From NCBI GenBank assembly GCA_019264575.1, contig JAHUZV010000020.1, positions 56,316 through 120,315 of the forward strand: DNA of 64,000 nucleotides, in the 5' to 3' direction. The notes under the pieces are model-generated. The model ran no database searches and had not been told where the DNA came from. It saw only the letters and a program-made list of their open reading frames with translations. Positions 56,489-64,000 of the stretch are shown here, one piece after another. The stretch comes from Vulcanococcus sp. GTDB taxonomy: Bacteria; Cyanobacteriota; Cyanobacteriia; PCC-6307; Cyanobiaceae. The position numbers were made by a program, and so were the translations under genes. Each line of letters starts with the position of its first letter. Positions within the stretch are counted from its first letter, which is position 1.

Positions 56489-57391
56489 TCAGCTCCATTG
56501 GCGCAGCAGCGCCTGGATGCTGGCGGCACTTTGTTGCCAGTACCCGCCGCCGAACAGGTTGGCGTGATTGAGCAGGTGGTACAGGTTGTACAGATCCACC
56601 CGTTGCCGGTGCCCGGCGGGCAGGGGCCATTCCTGCTCGTACCCCTCGAAGAAGGCCGCTGGGAACCCACCGAACAGGCGCGCCATCGCTAGGTCCACCT
56701 CGCGATCGGAGCGGGACACCGCCGGATCGAATAAGGCGCTTCCGCCACCGATCAGCAACCCGGCGTTGCCGCTCCACAGATCGCCATGCACCAAGCAGGC
56801 CTCCGGTTCATGGGCGGCTAACCAGTGCGGAACCTGTTCAAGTAGGGCGCGCGCCTCGGGAAGGGCCCGTCCGGCGGCTGCGGCGAGCTCCAGCTGAACC
56901 CCTAGGCGTTGCTCGCTAAAGAACTCGGCCCAGCTGCCGCGCCAGCTGTTGTCTTGCGGGCCAGAGCCGATGAAGTTGTTCTGGTGCCAGCCGAAGCGTC
57001 CATCGCTGCTGGCCAGGCTGGCGCGGTGCAGCCCGGCGAGGCCTTGGCCTAGTTCCAGCCAGCCCTGCTGGCTTCCGCCGCCCAGCTCCAGCCAGCTCAG
57101 CAGCAGCACTGCCTCACCCTCCAGTTCCGCTAAGTCCAGGGGGTCGGGAATCAAGGGAAGTGGCGCCTCCGTTGGCTCCAGCTGTGCCGCCGCCCTCAGG
57201 GCGTTCAGACCATCGGCCTCGGCCTCAAGCACCGGCAGGAGCGCGGCGCGATTGGTCTTGGCAAAACGCTGGCTGCCATCGCGCAGCTCCAGCCGCCAGG
57301 CGCGGTGGATGCAGCCGCCACCCACCGGCTGCATCGCCGCCAGCTCCAGCCCCTGCTGCGCCAGCCAGCGCGCCATCACCTGCTGCTGCAT
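56489..57391 (-). CDS. Fructosamine kinase family protein
   Basis: A 300-residue protein kinase-like fold enzyme. VGGGCIHRAWRLEL near the start, RFAKTNR (ATP Lys), FGWHQNNFIGSGPQDN, LVHGDLWSGNAGLL (catalytic HGDLWxGN loop), ALFDPAVSRSDREVDLAMARLFGGFP and FFEGYEQ are family signatures. It phosphorylates protein-bound fructosamines or ribulosamines, repairing glycation. Start at ATG 57391 (MQQQVMARW) or 57421. It faces away from the desaturase-like gene at 57428. Confidence 0.9.
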   Translation of the reverse strand: MQQQVMARWLAQQGLELAAMQPVGGGCIHRAWRLELRDGSQRFAKTNRAALLPVLEAEADGLNALRAAAQLEPTEAPLPLIPDPLDLAELEGEAVLLLSWLELGGGSQQGWLELGQGLAGLHRASLASSDGRFGWHQNNFIGSGPQDNSWRGSWAEFFSEQRLGVQLELAAAAGRALPEARALLEQVPHWLAAHEPEACLVHGDLWSGNAGLLIGGGSALFDPAVSRSDREVDLAMARLFGGFPAAFFEGYEQEWPLPAGHRQRVDLYNLYHLLNHANLFGGGYWQQSAASIQALLRQWS

Positions 57392-57427
57392 GGCCACTCC
57401 AGGCGCGCGCGCTGCCAGCATGCCGGG

Positions 57428-58930
57428 ATGTTGAGCCGTTGTGATGTGGCGGTGGTGGGGGGCGGCGTCGCCGGCCTCACCGCTGCAGCCTTGCTCGCCG
57501 CCGAGGGGCTGCAGGTAGAGCTGCTCGAGGCCCACAGCCAGACCGGTGGCTGCGCCGGGACCTTCCGCCGCGGGCCTTACACCTTTGATGTGGGCGCCAC
57601 CCAGGTGGCGGGGTTTGAGCCGGGCGGGATCCATGAGCGCTTGTTCCGCCATTTCGGCTTGCCGCTGCCCCAGGCCACACCGCTGGATCCGGGGTGCAGC
57701 GTGCAGCTGGCCGGCGACCCTGGGCCTATTCCGCTCTGGCGCGATCCGGAGCGCTGGCAGCAGGAACGGCAGCGGCAGTTCCCCGGCAGTAAACGCTTCT
57801 GGCAGCTCTGCGCCTGGCTGCACCAGAGCAACTGGGCCTTCGCTGGTCGTGATCCGGTGCTTCCGCCGCGCAGCCTCTGGGATCTGCGCCAGCTGCTGGG
57901 CGCCGTGAGGCCGGCCAGCCTGGCCAGCGGCGTGCTGGTGGGCGCCACGGTGGCTGATTTGCTCAGCCTCTGCGGCTGCGGCAGTGATCAGCGCCTGCGG
58001 CGCTTTCTCGATCTGCAGCTGAAGCTCTATTCCCAGGAACCCGCCGATCGCACCGCCGCGCTCTATGGCGCCACGGTGCTGGCCATGGCGCAGGCACCGC
58101 TGGGGCTCTGGCACCTGCAGGGCTCGATGCAGAGGCTCAGCACTGCCCTGGAGCAGGCCTTGGCCCAGGCGGGTGGCCGGCTGCGACTGCGCCATCGCCT
58201 CCAGAGCCTCAAACCGGTAGCCGGCGGCTGGAGGCTGGAGGGTGTGGTGGCCGGCCAGCGGCCGTTTGTGCTGGAAGCCGAGCAGGTGGTGAATACCCTG
58301 CCGCCCCAGCTGCTGCCAGATCTCCTGGGCGAGAGCCTGCCCCAGAGCTATCGCCAGCGGATCGACGCGTTCCCCGATCCCTCCGGCGCCCTGGTGCTCT
58401 ATGGCGCCGTGCCGCGCGCCTGTCTGCCCTCCCATCTGGGGCTGCATGCCCAGCTGGAGTGGGGGGATCCCGGCAACCTGTTCGTGTCGATCAGTGCTGA
58501 GGGCGATGGCCGCGCCCCTGAAGGCGAGGCCACGGTGATCGCCAGTGTGTTCACGGCCGCCCGGCCCTGGTTTGGCCTGCCCGAGCCCGTCTACCAGGAG
58601 CGCAAGCAACAGGCGCTGGCCGGGATTCAAGCGGGGTTGCAGCAGCTGTTGGGTTTGCGCCAGGAGCAGTACTTGCATGTGGAGCTGGCCACGCCGCGCG
58701 GGTTCGCCGGTTGGACCGGCCGACCTTTCGGGTTTGTGGGGGGGCTGGGGCAGCACCCGAGCCGTTTTGGCCCCTTCGGCTTGGCCAGCCGCACGCCGCT
58801 GGCTGGGCTGTGGCTCTGCGGCGATGCGATTTATCCAGGAGAGGGCACTGCGGGGGTGAGCCTCTCGGCCTTCACCGCCTGCCGGCAGCTCCTCGCCGCC
58901 AGCGGCCGCGAACTCCAGCTCGCGGCGTAG
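57428..58930 (+). CDS. crtD: Carotenoid desaturase/isomerase-like FAD oxidoreductase (CrtD-type)
   Basis: A 500-residue FAD protein. N-terminal dinucleotide-binding fold CDVAVVGGGVAGLTAAALLAAEGLQVELLEAHSQTGGCAGTFRRGPYTFDVGATQV is typical of the CrtI/CrtD/CrtH superfamily. The C-terminus RTPLAGLWLCGDAIYPGEGTAGVSLSAFTACRQL completes the FAD site. I favour a C-3',4' desaturase (CrtD) over CrtH isomerase from recollection of picocyanobacterial sequences, at moderate confidence. Start ATG 57428. Divergent from fructosamine kinase with a short gap. Confidence 0.75.
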   Translation: MLSRCDVAVVGGGVAGLTAAALLAAEGLQVELLEAHSQTGGCAGTFRRGPYTFDVGATQVAGFEPGGIHERLFRHFGLPLPQATPLDPGCSVQLAGDPGPIPLWRDPERWQQERQRQFPGSKRFWQLCAWLHQSNWAFAGRDPVLPPRSLWDLRQLLGAVRPASLASGVLVGATVADLLSLCGCGSDQRLRRFLDLQLKLYSQEPADRTAALYGATVLAMAQAPLGLWHLQGSMQRLSTALEQALAQAGGRLRLRHRLQSLKPVAGGWRLEGVVAGQRPFVLEAEQVVNTLPPQLLPDLLGESLPQSYRQRIDAFPDPSGALVLYGAVPRACLPSHLGLHAQLEWGDPGNLFVSISAEGDGRAPEGEATVIASVFTAARPWFGLPEPVYQERKQQALAGIQAGLQQLLGLRQEQYLHVELATPRGFAGWTGRPFGFVGGLGQHPSRFGPFGLASRTPLAGLWLCGDAIYPGEGTAGVSLSAFTACRQLLAASGRELQLAA

Positions 58931-58954
58931 ACGCCTGGCGCCAGTGCTGCCGTG

Positions 58955-59845
58955 TCAAAGAAACTCCGGCCGCAGGGCCTGGCAGTGCTCCAGCCGCTGC
59001 TGCAGGGCTGGCCAGGCTTGCTGCTCCACCAGGGTTTCCAGCTCGGCCAGTTGCTGGCGGTAGAGCGCGATCGACTGCAACACGGCCTCCCGGTTGCAGC
59101 GCGCCATCAGTGCTCCGAGCTCCGGGTTACCGCCGCCGATGCGGCTGGTGTCGGCGAAGCCGCTGGAGGCCAACTGACGCACCAGGGCCTCGGCACCGGC
59201 GGCATGGCCGCCCTGCTCCGCCGCCTCCAGCAGCGCGGCGCTCACCAGCACCGGCATGTGGGAAATCAGGGCCACGGCTCGGTCGTGAGCGGCGGCTTCA
59301 CAGCAAAGCCACTGGGCCTGCACCACGGCGGCCAGCTCCTGCACCAGCGCCAGAGCAGTCGGGTCGGTGCTGCTGCTTGGGGTGGCCACCCAAGGGCGCC
59401 CGGCAAACAGCCCGGCCAAGCCCGCTTCCACACCGGCCTCAGCCGTGCCCGCCATTGGATGGCTGGGCACGAAGCGCGGGTGCAGCGGCTGCCAGCGCTT
59501 CAGCACCGGTTGCTTCACCGAGCCCACATCGGTGATCACCGCATCCGGAGGCAGTGCCGCCAGCAGCTCCGCTGGTGGCTCGAGCAGCCGATCGAGGGGC
59601 AGGGCCAGCACGATCAGACCGCAGCCCTGCAGCACGGCGGGGTCGGTGTCGATGTGCTGGGCCAGCTGCCGCTCCCGCGCCCGTTCAGCGGTGCTCTCCC
59701 GGTGCACCAGGGCCCGCACCTCCAGGCCAGCGGCCTGCAGATCCAGCCCGAGCGAACCACCGATCAACCCCAGCCCTACCAGCCCCACCGGCCGCTCGCG
59801 CAGGGCGCCCTGGCCCTTGGCGGACTCCCCTTGGCTGGATGTCAT
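58955..59845 (-). CDS. tyrA: Prephenate/arogenate dehydrogenase
   Basis: A 296-residue TyrA, converting prephenate or arogenate toward tyrosine. NAD(P) motif VGLVGLGLIGGSLGLDLQ. Other blocks: VITDVGSVKQPVLKRW, FVPSHPMAGTAEAGVEAGLAGLFAGRPW and HDRAVALISHMPVLVSAALLEAAEQ. The catalytic His is in SHMP. It diverges from the helicase-like gene at 59887 and ends 24 bases after the stop of the CrtD-like gene. Confidence 0.92.
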   Translation of the reverse strand: MTSSQGESAKGQGALRERPVGLVGLGLIGGSLGLDLQAAGLEVRALVHRESTAERARERQLAQHIDTDPAVLQGCGLIVLALPLDRLLEPPAELLAALPPDAVITDVGSVKQPVLKRWQPLHPRFVPSHPMAGTAEAGVEAGLAGLFAGRPWVATPSSSTDPTALALVQELAAVVQAQWLCCEAAAHDRAVALISHMPVLVSAALLEAAEQGGHAAGAEALVRQLASSGFADTSRIGGGNPELGALMARCNREAVLQSIALYRQQLAELETLVEQQAWPALQQRLEHCQALRPEFL

Positions 59846-59886
59846 TGCTGAACAGTGGCTTCAGGCCAGCTTCCTACGATTTCGCG

Positions 59887-61320
59887 ATGCTGGAAGCGCG
59901 GGCCCATCACCAACTCAAGGCCTTGCTCCGCCAGGCCGGTGAACCGCGCTGGCCCCATCACCTCACCTTGAGCCGGCTGGTGGCCCGTAGCCTGCGCCGC
60001 GCCGACCAAACCCTGATCCGCCTGGCCCCCGGCAGTGATCCCAGCTGGCTGCTGGGCCTGCTCGTGCCCCTGGCTCTGCAACCCCAGCGCGTGGCGATGG
60101 TGGTGAGCCCGGTGTTGCGGCAGCGGCTGCTTCAGGTGGAATTGCCGCGGCTGGAGGCGGTTGGCCTCAGCCTCGCCTGCTGGGAAGGCCCGCAGCCTCC
60201 GCCTGCGGGCCAGCTCTGGTTGCTGTCGCACGAGCAGTTGGTGTCGGCTTGGCGCCTTGGAGCTCTGGCGGATCACCAGCTGGTGGTGCCGGAGGGGGAG
60301 CTGCTGGAGCCGCTGCTGCGCCAGGCCCTCGCCGTGGTGATCGACACGGGCCACTGGGAGCAGCTGCGCCGCAGCCTGCCCTCGGCCGCTGCGAGTTTGC
60401 TCCAGCTGCATGAACGCCTTAGCCGGCGGCTGCTGGCCCGGCCCTGCGGTCCCCATCAGCAGGTGGCCATTGCCCCGGAGGAAGAAGCGCCGCTGCGGCA
60501 GTTGCTCGCGGTGCTCGGCCCGCTCCCCGATCCCTGGCCGCGCTGGCTGGAGTGTGCCGGTGAGGGCTGGACCAGCTGGGCTCAGGTGAATCCCACCGTG
60601 CTGCAGTGGCAGTGGCATCGCCAGCCGCTCCAGCCCCTGGCGGAACTGCCTGGCCTGCTGCAGGAGCGCGGCGTGGTGCTGGTGGGGCCCTGGCCGGAGA
60701 CCCAAGGCCCGGTGCTGGGCTTCTCGCCGCAGGTGCAGTTGAGCCTGGCAGATCCGCCGTTGCTGGATCCTTTGCCCCTGTTTGCGCCCCAGGGTCAGCC
60801 ACTGCCCAATGCTCCCCACTACGACACCCACTTGCTCGATCAGTGCCGCCGGCTCGTACTCGGCCAGAGCGGCCTCACGGTGGTGCTGGTGGATGACGAC
60901 GGGTTGCGGTTGCGGCTCACCAGCGCTCTGGCCGCCGAATTCGGCACACGGGTGGGCCATGAGCTCACCGCGCCGGAGAGCAATGGCGTGATCTGTTGCA
61001 GCTGGCGGTGGTGGCTTGAGCACCAGGGCCGCTTGCCGCTGCCGGCTCAGCTGGTGGCCGCCACCTTGCCGATCGCCAGCCTCGAGGATCCGCTTACGGC
61101 CGCCCGCGTTGCAGCGCTGCGCCTGCGGGGGCGCGACTGGTTCCGGGAGCTGCTGCTGCCGGAAGCCCTGCAGCGCTTGCAATTGGCGGTGGCTGGCGTG
61201 CGCCGCAACAGCGGCCGCTTGGCCGTACTCGATGGGCGGATGCGCCGCAGGGGTTGGGGGCGCACGGTGCTGCAGGCCCTGGAGCCTTGGGTGGAGCTCA
61301 CCCGTTTGCGGCCGGATTAA
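59887..61320 (+). CDS. Helicase-related hypothetical protein
   Basis: A 477-residue protein. The first 50 residues (MLEARAHHQLKALLRQAGEPRWPHHLTLSRLVARSLRRADQTLIRLAPG) are typical of a picocyanobacterial family I recall being annotated as helicase. Helicase-like traces are SHEQLVSAWRL, VVIDTGHWEQLR (a DEAH-like position lacking the acidic pair) and RVAALRLRGRDWFRELLLPEALQRLQLAVAGVRR at the C-terminus. A normal Walker A is not seen. It may be a degenerate DinG-like protein. An upstream ATG at 59839 is possible. Confidence 0.6.
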   Translation: MLEARAHHQLKALLRQAGEPRWPHHLTLSRLVARSLRRADQTLIRLAPGSDPSWLLGLLVPLALQPQRVAMVVSPVLRQRLLQVELPRLEAVGLSLACWEGPQPPPAGQLWLLSHEQLVSAWRLGALADHQLVVPEGELLEPLLRQALAVVIDTGHWEQLRRSLPSAAASLLQLHERLSRRLLARPCGPHQQVAIAPEEEAPLRQLLAVLGPLPDPWPRWLECAGEGWTSWAQVNPTVLQWQWHRQPLQPLAELPGLLQERGVVLVGPWPETQGPVLGFSPQVQLSLADPPLLDPLPLFAPQGQPLPNAPHYDTHLLDQCRRLVLGQSGLTVVLVDDDGLRLRLTSALAAEFGTRVGHELTAPESNGVICCSWRWWLEHQGRLPLPAQLVAATLPIASLEDPLTAARVAALRLRGRDWFRELLLPEALQRLQLAVAGVRRNSGRLAVLDGRMRRRGWGRTVLQALEPWVELTRLRPD

Positions 61321-61356
61321 GCCCCTTAGCCTGGGGCGCTGTTGCGAACAGGCTCG

Positions 61357-61602
61357 ATGGGAGAGGCCAAGCGCCGCTCTGAACAGGGATTGCCCCCTCG
61401 GCCCAAACCGGCCAAGGCCAAGCCCGCCGACACCTCACCGCGCCTGGCCCCGTGGCTGCCGCTCACCCAGCGTCAGGGCGAACAATTTGTGCAGATCACC
61501 ACCCGTGGTGCCTGGGTGGGGATCGGCGCTCTGGTGCTGTTCTGGGTGATTGTTCGCTTTATTGGCCCCGCCGCCGGTTGGTGGACCTTGGCGGACGGCT
61601 GA
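61357..61602 (+). CDS. DUF2839 family small membrane protein
   Basis: An 81-residue protein typical of DUF2839. MGEAKRRSEQGLPPR at the start, LPLTQRQGEQFVQITTRGAW, then one transmembrane helix VGIGALVLFWVIVRFIGPAAGWW. Only found in cyanobacteria as far as I know; function unknown. ATG 61357 gives the conserved MGEAKRR start. Confidence 0.85.
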   Translation: MGEAKRRSEQGLPPRPKPAKAKPADTSPRLAPWLPLTQRQGEQFVQITTRGAWVGIGALVLFWVIVRFIGPAAGWWTLADG

Positions 61603-61716
61603 TCCCGCCGATCGCGGGCAGGTTTGCGAGCCGTGACACACCCGCAGGCCTGAGTATTCCTACCCGCGCAAACCTGAAGAAAAGCTTAGGATCGGTGCAT
61701 TCAATGCTCTGCGCTC

Positions 61717-62055
61717 ATGTTCGCGCGTCTGGCTGAGCACTACCGATCGGTTGTTGAAGACCTGGTGATGAGCCTTCGCGCTCTCGCGGATGGTCTGCAG
61801 CAACAGGGATTTGCCGCAACTTGTTACGTCTGCGGCGATGACCGTGACGGCCACGGTGCCTCGTTTGTGGCCGATCTCGGTGACGGCCACATGGTGCGTT
61901 TTCTCGTGTCGGATTACGGGATCAGCTGGGTGGAATCCCGCAACGGCCACGAGCTGGTGAAATTTGAAGGAGCCGAGGCCATCCAGGAGCTCGAGCGCGT
62001 TGCCGCTGCGCTGCATCTCTCTCCTGCCCCCGTTGTCTCCACTGTCAGCGCCTGA
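61717..62055 (+). CDS. DUF1815 family protein
   Basis: A 112-residue protein of the cyanobacterial DUF1815 family. MFARLAEHYRSVVEDLVMSLRALADGLQQQGFAATCYVCGDDRDGHGASFVADLGDGHMVRFLVSDYGISW is the hallmark. Small soluble protein of unknown role. A bidirectional terminator follows, shared with recA. Confidence 0.88.
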   Translation: MFARLAEHYRSVVEDLVMSLRALADGLQQQGFAATCYVCGDDRDGHGASFVADLGDGHMVRFLVSDYGISWVESRNGHELVKFEGAEAIQELERVAAALHLSPAPVVSTVSA

Positions 62056-62077
62056 GGCGCTGTCCATCGCTTGCTCT

Positions 62078-62107
62078 GCCCCCGCCGCACGGCGGGGGCT
62101 TTTTTTG
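62078..62107. terminator. Terminator between the DUF1815 gene and recA
   Basis: Perfect 9-bp stem GCCCCCGCC (62078-62086) and GGCGGGGGC (62091-62099), loop GCAC, followed by seven or eight T. Serves the DUF1815 gene; there is no matching A-run on the other side for recA. Confidence 0.9.
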
Positions 62108-62140
62108 TGCTGGCTGGCGCCAGCCAGCACCCCGCGGGGT

Positions 62141-63280
62141 TCAGCTGGCGGCCGGTACGGCCTCCTCGCTGGTGCTGGAGGCGCTACCGCTGGCGGCTAG
62201 GCGAGCGGCGGCAGCGGCCACCGGCTTGAGGGAGTCGCTGGTTTCGCTGAGCTTCTCCCGCACCTGGCGCTCGATCCGTTCCTTGGGCTCGGGGTTCTGC
62301 TCCAGCCAGGTGATCGTGTTGTCGCGGCCCTGGCCGATGTTGTCGCCCTCGTAGCTGTACCAGGCGCCCTTGCGCACCACCACGCCGTTTTCCTCGGCCA
62401 GATCCAGCAGACAGCCCACGGTGCTGATACCGCGGCCGAACAGGATGTCGAACTCCGCGATGCGGAAGGGGGGCGCCACTTTGTTCTTGGCCACCTTTAC
62501 CTTGGCGCGGATGCCGTATTCCTCGGTGCCGCGCTTGAGGGTCTGGATGCGGCGGATATCGAGCCGCACCGAGGCATAGAACTTCAGGGCATTACCGCCG
62601 GTGGTGGTTTCGGGGTTGCCGTAGGTCACGCCGATCTTCTGGCGCAACTGGTTGAGGAAGATCACGGTGCAACCGGATTTGCCGATGTTGCCGGTGATCT
62701 TGCGCATCGCCTGGCTCATCAGGCGGGCCTGGCTGCCCACCGCTAGATCGCCCATCTCGCCTTCGATTTCAGCGCGGGGGGTGAGGGCGGCCACCGAGTC
62801 GACCACCACGATGTCCACCGCGGCAGAGCGCACCAGCTGATCCACGATCTCCAGCGCCATCTCGCCGGTGTCGGGCTGGGAGACCAGAAGATTCTCGATA
62901 TCAACGCCCAGGGCGGCGGCATACACCGGATCGAGAGCGTGTTCCGCGTCCACGAAGGCGGCGACGCCGCCGCGCCGCTGCACCTCGGCGATGGCATGCA
63001 GGGTGAGGGTGGTTTTACCGGAGCTCTCCGGGCCGTAGATCTCCACTACGCGGCCCTTGGGATAGCCCCCGCCCAGCGCTAGGTCGAGGGTGAGGGCGCC
63101 GGTGGGGCTGGTTTCGATCCGCATGCGGGAGGCATCTCCCAGGCGCATGATCGAGCCCTTGCCGAAGTTGCGCTCGATTTGATTGAGCACAAGGCCCAGG
63201 GCCTTGTCGCGCTCGGTGTTGGTGGCGCCGTTGTTGGCTGCGCCAGCGGCGGGACTGCTGGTTTTGGTGTCGGCTGGCAT
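62141..63280 (-). CDS. recA: Recombinase RecA
   Basis: A 379-residue RecA. Walker A is [62 protein letters not shown] and [26 protein letters not shown] are classic. The C-terminus is Ala/Ser-rich. It catalyses strand exchange and promotes LexA cleavage. A putative LexA box is seen upstream (63415). RecF is also in this window. Confidence 0.97.
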   Translation of the reverse strand: MPADTKTSSPAAGAANNGATNTERDKALGLVLNQIERNFGKGSIMRLGDASRMRIETSPTGALTLDLALGGGYPKGRVVEIYGPESSGKTTLTLHAIAEVQRRGGVAAFVDAEHALDPVYAAALGVDIENLLVSQPDTGEMALEIVDQLVRSAAVDIVVVDSVAALTPRAEIEGEMGDLAVGSQARLMSQAMRKITGNIGKSGCTVIFLNQLRQKIGVTYGNPETTTGGNALKFYASVRLDIRRIQTLKRGTEEYGIRAKVKVAKNKVAPPFRIAEFDILFGRGISTVGCLLDLAEENGVVVRKGAWYSYEGDNIGQGRDNTITWLEQNPEPKERIERQVREKLSETSDSLKPVAAAAARLAASGSASSTSEEAVPAAS

Positions 63281-63414
63281 GTCTGCGATTCAGCGATGGG
63301 GGCAGGCCGCGGTGCAGGGAGCCGGCGGAACCGGGCTCATCCTGGGCGACCTCATCAAAAGAAGTGCCACCGCAGGCGCCAGATGTTTCACCGATGCGGG
63401 CTTCACCTGGCTGT

Positions 63415-63428
63415 AGTACAGGCGTACG
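63415..63428 (-). promoter_or_regulatory. Putative LexA (SOS) box upstream of recA
   Basis: AGTACAGGCGTACG on the plus strand. Read on the other strand it is CGTACGCCTGTACT, one mismatch from the cyanobacterial consensus RGTACNNNDGTWCB. It is about 135 bases before the recA start. A real role in SOS control is plausible but unproven. Confidence 0.45.
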
Positions 63429-63436
63429 CTAGCGGA

Positions 63437-64000
63437 TCAGGGCCAGCTCGCCAGGGGCGCGGCGAATTGCTCCGGTTGCAGCGGGCTGATGCCGGGCGGT
63501 AGTTGCTCCAGGTCCCCCGGCGCCAGGTAGCCCCAGGCCACCAGGAAGCAGCGCACGGCGTCCAGCCCTGCCGTGGCGCGCACGCTTTCCAGGGTGGGGC
63601 GGCGATCCTCCACGAACCAGATGGGGCGCGTTTGGTTTTGGCTCAGCTGCAGCAGCACCTCAGGCTTGCTGCCCTGCTCGTGGCCATCCACCGCCTCGGG
63701 CTGCAATCCATAGGCCTCGAGCAGCTGCCGCGCAAAAGCACCGCCTTTGGTGGTGAGCACCCTCCAGGGGCTGCCTTCGGCCTCCAGGACCTTCAGCCGC
63801 TGGATCACCCCCGGGTAGGGATGGTGCAGCGCCAGCCAGGCATCGGGGTCGGCCTGGATCGCCTCGGCCCGCAGCTGTTCGAGGGCTTGCTGCAGGGCCT
63901 GGGGTTCCAGCTTCCAGCGCTGCAGGGCGGAGTGCAGGTGGTTGTCGTAGTCGGCCAGGTAGGCCGGCAGGTTGAGGTCGGCCCTGGAGAGCTCCAGGGC
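63437..64000 (-). CDS. HAD-like hydrolase (5' truncated by window)
   Basis: At least 188 codons; the frame is open to the window end, so the start is outside. Visible parts: HPYPGVIQRLKVLEAEGSPWRVLTTKGGAFARQLLEAYGL (HAD motif II with Thr) and IWFVEDRRPTLESVRATAGL (motif III/IV acidic pair, EDR-type). This suggests a haloacid-dehalogenase-fold phosphatase. The nucleophile Asp motif would lie in the missing N-terminal part. Substrate unknown. Confidence 0.75.
   Translation of the reverse strand, partial: ALELSRADLNLPAYLADYDNHLHSALQRWKLEPQALQQALEQLRAEAIQADPDAWLALHHPYPGVIQRLKVLEAEGSPWRVLTTKGGAFARQLLEAYGLQPEAVDGHEQGSKPEVLLQLSQNQTRPIWFVEDRRPTLESVRATAGLDAVRCFLVAWGYLAPGDLEQLPPGISPLQPEQFAAPLASWP

Noticed and set aside
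56489-58756. A 755-codon minus frame spanning fructosamine kinase and beyond
   Set aside because: The left part (up to 57391) is the kinase. The remainder is the antisense of the CrtD-like gene and lacks protein features.
59842-61182. Minus frame opposite the helicase-related gene
   Set aside because: Gln/His-rich, no domain, and the plus strand has the family-typical N-terminus.

Overview
The window comes from a unicellular picocyanobacterium of the Synechococcus/Cyanobium group. Evidence is a phycoerythrin-I plus phycocyanin rod-gene cluster, the oxygenic-photosynthesis gene psaD, a panC-cmk fusion, a ferrochelatase with a chlorophyll-binding-like tail, and the cyanobacterial small families DUF1815, DUF2839 and CAAD. 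No phycoerythrin-II genes (mpeBA) are present, so the pigment set fits a PE-I + C-phycocyanin strain (pigment type 2 in marine Synechococcus terms). This rests on the window alone.

Region 1 (1-20487) is a phycobilisome rod cluster with visibly lower GC than the rest (sampled lines about 48-57%, against about 70% further right). Left to right it holds the end of cpcT, a divergent phycobiliprotein-like gene, a CpcL-type rod linker with a hydrophobic tail, a pentapeptide-repeat gene, three phycoerythrin rod linkers (cpeC, a two-domain cpeE, and a third resembling the second half of cpeE), cpeS, cpeT, the activator cpeR, and cpeY facing it. A block of small uncharacterised genes, a DedA/TVP38 membrane protein and an NAD-dependent epimerase follow. 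Then come cpeF, cpeZ, cpeA and cpeB, followed by cpcS, pebA and pebB. A decayed IS5-type element starts directly after the pebB stop codon.

Region 2 (20488-27839) is a mosaic junction. It contains the IS remnant, a high-GC hemH, then cpcB-cpcA, a strong terminator, and cpcE-cpcF. A broken low-molecular-weight tyrosine phosphatase gene overlaps the end of cpcF. A small gene related to one inside the cluster, heme oxygenase ho1 and an intact phosphatase copy follow. The duplicated phosphatase, IS and GC shift suggest that the rod cluster was gained or exchanged by recombination.

Region 3 (27836-64000) is ordinary high-GC chromosome. It carries panC-cmk, rlpA, purM, an aldo/keto reductase, tRNA-Cys, an LpxB-related protein, an RNase D-type exonuclease, hemF, mrp, rodA, a histidine-kinase-like protein, psaD, trpE, gshA, ppc, tRNA-Arg, recF, speD, larE, a duplicated cobO-type protein, moeB, an M67 peptidase, a CAAD protein, fructosamine kinase, a carotenoid desaturase-like oxidase, tyrA, a helicase-like protein, recA and a partial HAD-type protein.

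The rod genes work together. ho1, pebA and pebB make phycoerythrobilin from heme. CpcE/F, CpcS, CpcT, CpeS, CpeT, CpeY/Z and CpeF attach bilins to specific cysteines of CpcA/B and CpeA/B. CpeC/CpeE-type linkers stack the hexamers and the CpcL-like protein may anchor rods at the membrane. hemH and hemF add heme-pathway capacity nearby.
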